Shown here one piece after another: positions 37,960 through 47,787 of a stretch of DNA of 64,000 nucleotides. Location: contig JACGCM010000018.1 of assembly GCA_014058105.1 (NCBI GenBank), positions 682,001-746,000 on the forward strand. The letters run 5' to 3'. How positions within the stretch are numbered: position 1 is the stretch's first letter; the number at the start of each line of letters is the position of its first letter. Position numbers and translations under genes: made by a program. The notes beneath the pieces are model-generated. The model was not told where the DNA came from. It made no database searches and saw only the letters and a list, made by a program, of their open reading frames with translations. The stretch is from Kingdonia uniflora. Lineage: Eukaryota; Streptophyta; Magnoliopsida; Ranunculales; Circaeasteraceae.

Positions 37960-38370
37960 GTTTTCCTCCTCTACTACCATCACCTCCTCCTCTGAAATTA
38001 CCACCTTCGACAAGTTGGTAGAGATGAAGAGGGCCCGACCTTAGAATCCATTCTAATACAAGTCTTCAGCATAACTCTCCCGTAGTTATGCTTATCCCTG
38101 CATATATCCCCCAAACCTTGTCCTCCGCAGGAGTATGAAGACAAACCCAATGTTCCTTGCCTATCAAGACGATGACATAAAACCTCCCTCTACCTACAAT
38201 AAAAGTCCTCTTCAGCTTTAACCGCTTCATCTTTTAAAATACCTTGATAAGTCAGAGGAACGTGAATGGTTATCGACATCTCCAGGGATTGGTTGCCAAA
38301 GTACTTTAACTTCATACTCTACATTTTAGAACCAATCCTGTCTTCAAGGGCCATCCTCCGAGTCTTCACC
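37960..38370 (-). pseudogene. Second unrecognised antisense frame near the TatA-2 3' LTR
   Basis: The minus strand from 38370 reads MVKTRRMALEDRIG, then ITIHVPLTYQGILKDEAVKA. A short frame in another phase (about 38221-38060, from an ATG) reads KRTFIVGRGRFYVIVLIGKE and HWVCLHTPAEDKVWGIY. Composition is protein-like, not random AT. Product unknown. It could be the true 5' end of the antisense gene, close to the 3' LTR. Confidence 0.33.
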
Positions 38371-38693
38371 ATCTTCAAAACTTTTAGAGAATTTGATGAA
38401 TTATAAGTGTACTTTGCTTCAAAACATAGTATAGGTACTATTTATATAACCTTACATTTATCGTACAGGTATGCTTTTCCAAACGTCATCATTCATTGCA
38501 GGCGCAACTCATCAAATCATAACCATCACATATATCAGTATCTGCATCCTCATTTAATATACGTATTTTCCCTATAACCCGCATAACTTTTATACTGTCA
38601 AAGCCATCATTACTCTATTTTAATTATCAAGAACTTCAACCCAAATACAAATTACCCACAGATCCTTTCTCAACCATAGCCACTCGTGACTTA

Positions 38694-38710
38694 GGTTGCG
38701 AGGGGGCAAT
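38694..38710 (+). other. TatA-2 polypurine tract
   Basis: GGTTGCGAGGGGGCAAT immediately before the 3' LTR. The purine core GAGGGGG is the expected primer for plus-strand synthesis. Confidence 0.75.
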
Positions 38711-39366
38711 TAAAAGGACCTATCCCTCGAACTCATCTAAAATCGAGCTATCGCCAGTTCGAATTACCTCCATCTCAGACTCACACATTTTGAACTTGAC
38801 TTCTCTCCAGTCAGCATTTAAACCTACTCCACGAACTAGCAAAGAACGTGGGTCGAACTTCAAGCCAAAAATCCTTTACAAGTCAAAGATATCAGTCTCT
38901 TATAAACTTGTCAGTTACTCAGTCAAGCGCCACTGAGCACATTGTTCGGAAAATGTGCTCCAGCACGATAAAGAAATATGAAAAAGGCCTATTTAAAGAA
39001 GAAGTTCCAGATTCTCAGAAGCATTTCAAAATTTTGAAGTGCTCTAGCACGAATATCTTTATTGCTTGAGAAATCTCCATGAAAACTACTTGTTCTAGAT
39101 TCTCAAAAGCATTCAAACTTCTTAGTTTCAAGGTTCAAGCATTTCAAAATCTAGAGATTACTTGTAATACGATATCCGCCTCAAGTAATAAAGATACTTT
39201 AACAAAAGTCTTCCACTCGAGGTCGTGGTTTTTTTACCTATTTAGAGGATTCTCATTATAAAATCACCTGTGTTATTTCTTAATTTCTATTAGAATATTG
39301 TCGAAGGTTCATTGGTGTTATAGCGAATTCTAAGCCATTTCGAGATTACAAAATTTTGACATTACA
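38711..39366 (+). repeat. TatA-2 3' LTR
   Basis: 656 bp, aligning with 24429-25053. It is longer mainly through a partial internal duplication at 39009-39115, where TTCCAGATTCTCAGAAGCAT-like sequence is repeated as TTCTAGATTCTCAAAAGCAT. It starts with decayed TAAAAGGACCTATCCCTCG and ends ATTACA. Confidence 0.93.
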
Positions 39367-40084
39367 GTAACAACAACCCATACTTGGACGTGCTGAGGGC
39401 CTAGTATTGCTATCATCAATGCCTATTGGGAGTTCCAAAAATCTTTAAACGTACTTGGGGCTGCCTTGGAAGAAGAGTGACAGTGTCTTTATTAGGCATG
39501 GTAATTAATCATAGGGGCTGTAATTTTTCCCAATACAATTAATTGGTGTTTGGAAATTATCCCAATAAATGCTAGGTGCATCCTCTCTTTGGTCCTATAA
39601 GAGGGGCTTTGAAGTGTATGAAGTTTAACCATTGTGTGAAGTTATATCCTTACTTCCTAATTTGTTTACAACACAATACAGACCCAATCACTAGCTTGTT
39701 TTGAATCTTGTGTATTAGTGTGGGTAGACTTCTATACTCAGATATATTTTGGCAATCATGGGATGGCGGGAAAGCTATTAGAGCACACGTATATCGATCG
39801 TTCGACTCTTCCAGAAGGTGAGAGAAAAACGCATCAAAAATACTGGTTTTGGTATCTTATTCTTCGTGACCAAGTGAAGACCCTTTTCGGCCGTGCGGTT
39901 GTCCTTAGGGTCATGGCCCTAGAGGACGTGACAGAGTCTTAGTTATGGCAGTTGAGAAATGCCATGTCCTTATTGTGTGTAATGTTTTGATGTAACGGTT
40001 TTGGTGCTTATTATACTTTCCTTGTGTACTTGTTGTTTTGGAAATAAAAATCATGTGATCATTTCATTGTATTGTGGTGAGTCA
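39367..40084 (+). other. Unassigned segment inside TatB between the TatA-2 insertion and the 86-bp array
   Basis: It is not array sequence and not recognisable Tat coding sequence. One frame, 39718-39942, reads HGMAGKLLEHTYIDRSTLPE and RDQVKTLFGRAVVLRVMALE before a stop. Upstream are a TATA-like CCTATAAGAGGGG (39594) and an AC-rich stretch, which resemble an LTR promoter region. It could be a solo LTR of another family, a captured gene piece, or TatB sequence. I cannot decide. Confidence 0.35.
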
Positions 40085-40862
40085 TTATAGGTACTAGGCC
40101 TTGTCAGACTGTCTAATGTGGCTGTAGTGATGACCTAACTGAGATATATATGGGCGAGGTTTCCAAAAAAAATTAGTAGTCTGTGACCTAACTGAGGCAG
40201 ATATGGGTAAAGGTCCCATCAACTATTTTTAGTAGTCCTTGTTGGACTGATCTAGTCATGGTCGTTACTACGACCTAAATAAGACAGATATTGGCAAAGT
40301 TCCCCTCAACTTTTTTCATAGTCCTCGTTCGACTATGTAGTCGTACCCGTTATTACGACCTTATGAAGACAGTTTTGGACAAAGTTCCTATCAACATTTT
40401 TTAGTAGTCCTCGTTGGACTATGTAGTCGTAGTCATTACTACGACCGAACAAAAATAGATATGGGAAAATTTCCCATCAACTATTTTTAGTAGTCCTCGT
40501 TGGGCTATGTAGTCATAGTCGTTACTATGTCCTAACTGAGACATATATGGGCGAAGTTCCCATCAACCATTTTTAGTAGTCCTCGTTGGACTATGTAGTT
40601 GTGGTCGTACAGCGGCCTAACTGAAACAGATATGGGTGAAGTCTCCATCAACTATTTTAAGTAGCCTTTGTTAGACTATGTGGACATTGTCGTTACTGCG
40701 ACCTAACTGAAATTGATATGGGGAAAGTTCTCATCAACCATTTTTAGTAGTCCTTATTGGAGTATGTAGTCGTAGTCGTTACTGTGGCCTAATTAAGACA
40801 GATATGGGTGAAGTTCCCATCAACCTCTTATTGTAGTCCTTGTTGGACTATGTAGTCGTGAT
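40085..40862. repeat. 86-bp tandem array of TatB (about nine monomers)
   Basis: AGTAGTCCTYGTTGGACTAT recurs at 40231, 40317, 40403, 40489, 40575, 40660, 40746 and 40832. The period is 86 with one 85. Each unit also has GTCGTTACTACGACC and GATATGGG.GAAGTTCCCATC. Diverged units of the same type lie at 24243-24428, on the other side of TatA-2. Confidence 0.95.
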
Positions 40863-40869
40863 CGAGGTC

Positions 40870-41350
40870 CTTCTGCTTCAAGAATTCTCCCAGTATGGGG
40901 AGTGCGATTTTACTCCAAAAAGTAACTCGCATAGTGGCGAGGGCATCCTACTTTAAGAATACCCCCAATATGGGGTGTGTATTTTTACTTCAAAACATAA
41001 CTCACGTAGAGGGTTGCCATATTACTTCAAGAATGCCCCTAATATGGAGAGAACATATTTATTTTAAAAAATTACTCATGTAGGGGTGTGGTCATTCAAC
41101 TTCAAGAGCACCCCCAGTATGGAGAGTACATTTTTACTTCAAAAAATGACTCACATAGGGAGGAGGTCGTTCTACTTCAAGAATGCCTCTAGTATGGAGA
41201 GTGTATTTTTACTTTAAAAAATAACTCACATAAGGGGGTGGTCATTCTACTTCAATAATGCCCCTAGTATGGAGAGTGTATTTTTACTTTAAAAAATGAG
41301 TCACGTAGGGGGGAGGTTGTTCTAATTCAAGAACGCCCCCAATATGTAAT
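40870..41350. repeat. 75-bp tandem array of TatB (seven monomers)
   Basis: CTTCAAGAAT-type starts are at 40876, 40951, 41025, 41100, 41175, 41250 and 41325. Units contain CCCCCAGTATGGAGAGT, TTTTTACTTCAAAAAAT and ACTCACGTAGGG. It directly abuts the 86-bp array but is unrelated in sequence. Confidence 0.95.
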
Positions 41351-41455
41351 CCTGTTTATAAGACATGTGAGGGTAGAATTGAAAACATGTATTATAATAA
41401 GCTCTGTACATGTATTGGCGTACTACTGATTCCATTTATGAAGGTTTATCACATT

Positions 41456-42660
41456 TTAAGGGGACTTGAGCAATTCTTCATCACTATTCATTAGGTAGTA
41501 GGCATTTCCATTGACCACTAGAGAGATGAGGTATGGGCCATCCAAATTTGGTTGGAGTTTGCTATTATTATAATTGCGAGTTGTAAGGAAGACTTTCTTC
41601 ATTATGTAGTCTCCCTCGTAGAACTGCTGAGGGCGCACCCATTTGTTATAGTATCACTTTAGTGTCTACTGATACCTGAGCATGCGAGATGAGGCTTCCT
41701 CACTAATTTTATCGATTAGATTAAGGTTCTTAGTGAGGAGTCGATCATTAATCTCGTTGCGTTCAATATGGAACTCGTAGTATTGGCGATGACCTCGGTA
41801 GGGAGCTCCGCTTTGGAGCGGTAGGTGAGCTTAAACGAGGTGAAGCATGTACTTTTATGTAGTATTTTGTGGTAGGACCACAAAGCATGTGGTAGCCCCT
41901 CGACCCATCGGCCTTTGACTTCTGTCCAATCGTTTACTGATACCGCCGATTACTATTTTATCTATAGCCTCAGCCTGTTCATCCCTAGGGGGGTATCTGG
42001 GGCATGAGGGTAGGATTTTAATGTTGTAGGGTCGAATGAACTATGTGACCTTACTGACCAAAAATTATGTCCCGTTATCGGTCATCAGAACTGCAGGGAT
42101 GCCAAACTGGGTGATGATGTGCTTTTATAAGAAGGTGATTACCTCTTCTTCCCTAATACGAGTGAGGGGTATCACTTTGACCCATTTGGTAAAGTAGTCT
42201 ATCATAACCAGTAATAATTTTCATTTCCCACTCGCCATGGGAAGTACCCCGACTATGTCTAATCCCCATTTCATGAATGGACAAGGGCTAGAGATTGTAT
42301 AGAGGTCAATGGAAGTTGAATGGATAAGGTACCCATGGAATTGATATTTTTTGTACTTTTGCACATATGCTAAGAAGTCTTATCGCATTGTTGGCCAGTA
42401 CAATCCTTGCGTGCGAGCTTAGTCACCCATGAACCTACCCACTGTGTGTGCCTCGTAGACGCCTTCGTGGATTTCTTTAATGACTATTTTTACCCGTTCC
42501 CCTTCAATACATGTGAGGTGCATAACGTATAGGCTCATCTGGTAAATTTTACTGTTAATGACCATGTGCTTTCTTACTCTGCTTCGAAGGCTCTCGGCGG
42601 CTGACCAAACTGTGGGGAGGATGTGGTGTTCCTAAAGAAAGTCAAGCAATGGTCGGCGCC
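41456..42660 (-). pseudogene. pol: TatB integrase
   Basis: Heavily decayed integrase. The zinc-finger part is near 42480-42340. The core has TGHNF near 42065 (where the second Asp would be) and DEQAEAIDKIV near 41975, which keeps the catalytic Glu. Then come RPMGRGATTCFVVLPQNTT-like and LWSYHKI frames in competing phases. The C-terminal part ends with NLDGPYLISLVVNGNAYYLM and a stop at 41456. Many stops and frameshifts. Confidence 0.8.
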
Positions 42661-42686
42661 AATCGGTGTCAGAGGGTGCAACTGGG

Positions 42687-43130
42687 CTATCGGTTTGTAT
42701 GGTTATTGTTCTGTGTTCGAGCATGCTTTGTTTTCTTAAGGATCTCGACCTGAATAACTTTGAGCCGGTTACCGATAATTCTAGCTAAGTACGCGAGGGT
42801 GTTAGAGGGCCTATTTTTACCACGGTAAATGTGCTCATGGTTGGCCTTTTTGAACTTGTTGAGAAGGTGTTTCAAGATTTCTATTGGCCTAGAATGTCCC
42901 GCTATTCTGGTTAACAATGAGCTGTGAGTCGGTAAAGATGGAAATTTCCTCCATACCCAGGTAAAATACTGAATTCATTCCACATATTAACATATCGTAC
43001 TCTGCTTTATTGTTACTGAGAGGGATGCTAACTCGTATGGCCTTCTCAATTTTGTCATCGGTTAGAGTGACCAAGACGATCCCCAATCCCTTAGTTTATA
43101 GCCGTCACCCCTTAGTGTAAGCAAGCTCTG
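42687..43130 (-). pseudogene. pol: TatB archaeal-type RNase H
   Basis: GIVLVTLTDDKIEKAIRVSI, LSNNKAEYDMLICGMNSVFY and IFTDSQLIVNQ show the aRNH pattern (N-N-x-A-E-Y and the D-S-Q block). The C-terminal part with RPSNTLAYLARIIGNRLKV follows after a frameshift near 42900. Confidence 0.85.
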
Positions 43131-43239
43131 TGTTATCCGGATGAGTATTCTGGTCGCCGTCCTCCTCATTTTTCCAATTATCATAAATAATGGGGAGGTC
43201 GGTGATGGCCTGCCGCTTGATAGCGATCCTTGGCTCGAA

Positions 43240-43740
43240 GTTTATGTCAAATTCCTATAGAGTGATTGCCCATTTCGCTATACGGCGAGTCTTGTCTTTT
43301 TTTGTGATTACTTCTCATAATTGTTGGGCGGTGATGACCTTGATTTAGTGGGCTTAAAATTATGGTCATAATATCTGCGAGGCGTACACCAAAGTAAGGG
43401 CTTATATTTCTACTGTAGAATACCGTAGTTCTGCCCTCAAGAGGGTTTTACTGATGAAGTATACCAGCTTCCAAGTTTTATTATCCGTTCGGTCATGGAC
43501 AACACTGATAGATTCGTCTGTGTTTCCCAATTACAAGTCCAGCAGCTCGTATTTTCTTGATGCAGTAAGAATTGCGGGGATTGCAAAGTATTGCAACATG
43601 TCCTGAAAATTTGCCTAGCACTCGTCGTTCCATTGGCACTTTTTGTTCTCCAAGATAAATTGGAACTGTAGACGACATTTGTAAGAGGTTATGTAAATAA
43701 AGCATCCGAGTATGGAAATTTTTCCCACGAGGGCTTGAAC
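43240..43740 (-). pseudogene. pol: TatB RNase H
   Basis: WNDECQANFQDMLQYFAIP near 43630, ELRYSTVEI, and TKKDKTRRIAKWAITL near 43290 are the usual RNase H and C-terminal connection motifs following RT in Ty3/gypsy. Stops are frequent. Confidence 0.78.
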
Positions 43741-44440
43741 TTGCTTTAGCGTTCGTGGTAAGGGCATACAGGTAAGGGCGCGGATCTGGTCGGGATAAGC
43801 CTTTATCCCCTGTTGAGTGACTAGATACCCAATGAACTTCCCTTAGAAGACACTGAAGCATCAATTCCTGGGGTTCAGTCACATTTTTTAGTGGCATAAC
43901 TTTGTGAAGACGGTCTTGAGGTCGTCTAGATGGTCAGTGTGAAGCCTACTTTTTACGAGCATGTTGTGAATGCAGACTTCTTCTATCCTTCCCAGTTGTT
44001 CTTCAAACATGGCGGTGACTAGGCGCTGGTAAGTAGATCCCGAAGTCCTCAGGCTGAAGGGGATGGAAGTATAGCAAAATAAGTTCTACTGCCAAATTGA
44101 TTTGGCTGTACCCCGAATAGCCATCCATGAATGATAATTTCTCATGGCCAGCTGTTGAATCTACAAGCCTGGTGATGTGAGGCATAGGGAAGCTATTCTA
44201 CAGACAGGCAATGAGGTGGGTAAAATCGATGCAGACCCTTGATTTACCATTCTTCTTAGGAACGGCCACCACATTCACTACCCAGTTTGGGCAGTCTATC
44301 GGTTTAATAAATCCTGCCTGGAGTAACATTTGGATCTTATCGTTTATGGCTCCCCATAACTTTGGGGCTGTTCATCGTGGTTTCTATTTGACAGGGGTAG
44401 CTTTGTCGTTTACGTACAAGTGGTGACATGCTACGTCGGG
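43741..44440 (-). pseudogene. pol: TatB reverse transcriptase
   Basis: MPHITRLVDSTAGHEKLSFM and GYSGYSQINLA lie at 44185-44090. The catalytic motif expected as YIDDM reads CIHNM near 43970, so both Asp residues are lost. It then reads GYLVTQQGIKAYPDQIRAL near 43820. The N-terminal end (KIQMLLQAGFIKPID) is near 44330-44285. Confidence 0.85.
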
Positions 44441-45330
44441 ATCTATGCCTGACATTACCTTGAACGACAGGGCAATGAAGTCCTTATACTGCTAAAGGAG
44501 GGTGATAAGGTATGAGCGCTCTATCCTTATCAACAGTGAACCAATATAGGTGGTTCTCTTAGAGCCGTCGATGTTAATCTTATCGAACTGCTCTATGAGA
44601 GGTGATGTCCAGTTTCTACTGAATGTGCTTATAACTGTATCATTCTAAATTAAAGGTTCTTCATCAGTTTTTGTGTGCATGCCGAGCTGCGATGAACGGG
44701 GGACGAGTCCACCACTATAGGCTCGCTCCCTGTTCGTTACTATTCCTTAATCGTGATACTTTTCACATTTCATTTCGAGTTCTCATGGGCCACCAAATTT
44801 TATAGAGCATGAGGGTAACAAATACGGGCAACTACTTAGCAACCCCGTATTTGGTACGTGCCAAATTTTGTGGGAAAGTGTATTACCTGATGATAGAAAA
44901 ACGGCATTGCTCATATAGCATGGATCCAGCCGCATCCTAGGATACCATTATAATGGATTGAGGGACTGCGGATGACGACAAACATGGTAGATACCATGAC
45001 TGGTTGAGCCAGTACCTGAGTTATGTGTTCTCCCATGTCTTGTTAGGTGGACCCGTTGAATCCTGGAATCCCTATTTATTGCGATGCCAAAGAATCTTAC
45101 ATGTTCATGTTCACGAGGGCATCCTAAAAAGGAGGACTCCTCCGATCACAATCCAAATGACTAAGGCATCGTCATGCGTATGGGAGACCGCCCAAATCGA
45201 TATCCTCGAAGTAGATGGCCTATCCGTGTTATGGCACGGAGTTCACCTTAATTCTATAGGTCGTCTATTGGTTCTCGCTAAGGCGGTAACACTACCTTGT
45301 GGAGTTGGAAACTGCCATATGTGATGGTGC
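44441..45330 (-). pseudogene. pol: TatB protease region
   Basis: Only the approach to the protease is legible: HDDALVIWIVIGGVLLF at about 45190-45130, which matches the stretch just before the active site in Tat elements. The DTG/DSG motif itself is not readable. The rest to RT has no consistent frame. Confidence 0.55.
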
Positions 45331-47267
45331 TTAATGGAGGTCTCCTTGGATCATTTTACATACTGCCAATACCCCTGTGCCTGAACGGTCATTGTTAGTT
45401 ACTCGAGGGTTCTTCGAGGGAGTCTATCTTCGGGTGGGATTGGCCTCTTGAGGCATTGAGTATAGAGCCCTTGGCGGAACCACGTCTTAGCCATGTTGAT
45501 CATATCATAACACTCCTCAATTGCGTGGTCGTGGATGTAATGGTGGGTACAGTAAGGTCATCCAGGATGGTTAGGCTTTCGATGTGGTTTCCTATAGTCG
45601 TGGTCGTTCTTAATAATGATGAGGAGGTCTGCCCGTGTGAGAGCGAGATCGTTGGATGAGTAGCATTCCTTACGTGGGGTCTTTGGGTTTCCGTCCCATG
45701 GAGGCTAAGTTTTATCTTGAGGGTCCCTCCTTAATTGTCTTATATTCCTGCCGTCATCAGGGTCGCGCTGGGGACCGTGTGTGTCCCATGGGTGTTTAGA
45801 AATTTCTAGACACGCGACAGGCAAATCGGCGGAAGCTGTACTGAGATGGGCACCTATCTATGAGGTAGATGCTCAGCTGTCCACTTCCACATTATGGTAT
45901 TTTGTACTTTCTCATAGAGGTTCCCGAGTATTTTAGGTCCTTTCATGTAAAAGACCACGTAGACTTTAGAACCGGGTAGGTAGGTACCCATAAAAGCTAG
46001 ATAGGCGGTTGGAGCATCGACCCGCTCGATGAGTGTGAGTTCGCTCTTAAACCTTGATATGAAGGGGCCGATGGGTTCGTCAACCTGTTACTTCAGAGAA
46101 ATTATCTCTGCTAATTGCTTCTTGCATTGTTGGTTGTGTAGGTATTTTTTTATGAATGCCAAGGAGAGTTTCTCAAACATAGATATAAAGTTAGGTTCAA
46201 GGCCATGGAACTAGGCGAGGGCTCTGTCGGACTGGGTCAAGGGGAACAAGCGACGCATGTGTTCGTCAGTTTTGTATTGTAAGTCGATACTGTACTAAAA
46301 TTTTGAGATGTGTTGGCCTTGTTCTTGGTTTCAGGTAAAGGCCTCTATCTTCTGTCTGGAGTAGCTCTGGTCTAGGACGTAATTCTATATGGCCTCGGTG
46401 AAAGGCGTGTTATGGATCCGGTGGAGGGTCTCCTTGGTTACCGTTTGGTAGGGTCGTTACTCTGGATGTTCTCAATTAGTGCCTCCATGGAAGCGGCCGT
46501 TAGTGGTAATGGTTCATTCATACCGGCGTCCAATCTTGGGGTAATCCCACTTCTTGTGGGTGGCTTATCATAGTAACTCTTCTGGTGTTGCTCGTATGGG
46601 TATTCATATGGAGGCGCTCCTGGATACCGCTCATGAAATTGGTCATTGTAGGCGAGGTTTCTTTCTTGGTAGGGTCTTTAACCATGGTTGGGTGTGTGGA
46701 GGGGTTGTCAGAGCTGTACAGTTGGTGCCACTAGGGGGATTGGATAGTTGTCACCATGCCAGTCACCCAAATGTGTGTAGGTGCTTGAGGACGCATACCT
46801 TGGTACTGTGGGGTATAATGACTCGGTGGTGAAGGGTCATTTTGGAAGAGCTGGTAAACGGGTTGTTGTTGAGGTGGGCCTACCACATGGTTAACTGGGG
46901 GCTGCAGTGTTAGAGGGAGCTGGATGACTGGGTGTGCAGTCTTTCCTCAGGGCGGCGGGTATGGATTATAAAATGGTATGGGCTGGTGTTCGTAGACTAG
47001 CCCGTAGACTGGGGGCAACCATGGGTGGGAGTTGTTATTGGGTGCCACATTGTAGGGCATAGACTCGCTGACAGATACGAACGCCGCTGGGCTATCTGGC
47101 GACAGTTGTGGTCCAGCGATGAGAGTGTCACGTAAAACATCGTTGGCCAATTGGAGCTGGTAGATTTGTTTCTCCTATATTGATATTTGCTCTTGTAACT
47201 GTAACAGCACGGCTCACATTTTTGCCATAGCTTGCCCTTGTGTTTGATTTCGCGTAGAAACAGCCAT
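45331..47267 (-). pseudogene. gag: TatB gag
   Basis: Start ATG at 47267 (MAVSTRNQTQGQAMAKM, then a stop). A proline-rich N-terminal region (SHPWLPPVYGLVYEHQPIPF, 47030-46970) precedes the gag core at 46420-45960: FHGLEPNFISMFEKLSLAFI, KKQLAEIISL and PIGPFISRFKSELTLIERVD. The latter is the classical retrotransposon gag pattern. Many stops; no zinc knuckle seen. Frames on the plus strand here are shadows. Confidence 0.83.
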
Positions 47268-47301
47268 TTACGGACGGTTTAGATTGAGGTTGAAGACGCG
47301 T

Positions 47302-47319
47302 AAATCCCGACGACGCCAA
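47302..47319 (-). other. TatB primer binding site
   Basis: The minus strand reads TTGGCGTCGTCGGGATTT right inside the LTR. It differs from that of TatA; TGGCGYCGT again resembles the complement of tRNA-Asp. Confidence 0.75.
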
Positions 47320-47320
47320 T

Positions 47321-47782
47321 TGTAGTTCCCATAATTCCTCATAGGGACGAAAATAAATGTGTATTAGTTTTGGGCTTGATACATCCCACTGGAGGAGGGC
47401 ACTACTCGACTCTCTCCGGGTTTCTTTGGAGGAAGAGGAAGTGCTCAAAAAGAAGGTCCTCTCCAAGGTTACCTCCCCTCTCTATTTATTGGGATAGTTT
47501 GAGCTTAGAGTACTCATGCTCACGCGCCATGTGTATTTCTAAAGGTATCCCATCGGGGTTGCAGGCTTTATATCTTCAAGTGGGCAGGGGTTAATGCCAG
47601 TTGCCATCGGTTGTGTTCATCGTGCCTTTAGGGTCGTTAGGAGTTCTCCCTCCTCGGATGTGCTCATCGCTAGTAGGGAGCTTGTCTGAAGACTTGAACG
47701 ATCGACGATAGCTGGGGTGCTCCTACTTTTTGTTGAGAGTCACAACCTTCCAATTCGTAGCTAGTGGGAGCGTGCTCCTATA
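47321..47782 (-). repeat. TatB 5' LTR
   Basis: 462 bp, aligning with 20168-20658. The inner end is at TG 47321 and the outer end at CTATA 47782 (CA mutated to TA). GGTAC follows at 47783. The minus strand has an AATAAATAGAG TATA-like block near 47485. Confidence 0.93.
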
Positions 47783-47787
47783 GGTAC

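Larger units (their letters stand above)
24429..39366 (+). mobile_element. TatA-2: full-length but decayed Ty3/gypsy (Tat-type) element nested in TatB
   Basis: Both LTRs are present (24429-25053 and 38711-39366), with primer site and polypurine tract. ATAAC (24424-24428) and GTAAC (39367-39371) flank it and differ at one base, a plausible aged target duplication. Order: gag, protease, RT, RNase H, aRNH, integrase (with internal duplication), 161-bp array, antisense ORF, a 2.2-kb stretch with further antisense frames, 3' LTR. Length 14.9 kb. Many in-frame stops, so it cannot move by itself. Confidence 0.95.
20163..47787 (-). mobile_element. TatB: Ty3/gypsy (Tat-type) element with TSD GGTAC, interrupted by TatA-2
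   Basis: LTRs at 20168-20658 (3') and 47321-47782 (5') face the same way and align. GGTAC stands immediately outside both (20163-20167 and 47783-47787), a perfect 5-bp target duplication. The minus strand carries primer site, gag, protease, RT, RNase H, aRNH and integrase from 47319 down to about 41456. Tandem arrays follow, then the nested TatA-2 (24429-39366), and then an antisense ORF (plus strand) and the polypurine tract next to the 3' LTR. Without TatA-2 it is about 12.7 kb. All ORFs are heavily decayed, more than in TatA. Confidence 0.92.

Noticed and set aside
40085..41350. CRISPR-like array of regular repeats
   Set aside because: Monomers are contiguous and diverge along the whole length; there are no unique spacers, and the setting is a plant retrotransposon.
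45004..46832. Plus-strand frames at 45004-45324, 45456-45659, 46029-46214 and 46554-46832
   Set aside because: They are antisense shadows of the decayed TatB gag and protease region; the minus-strand motifs explain the sequence.
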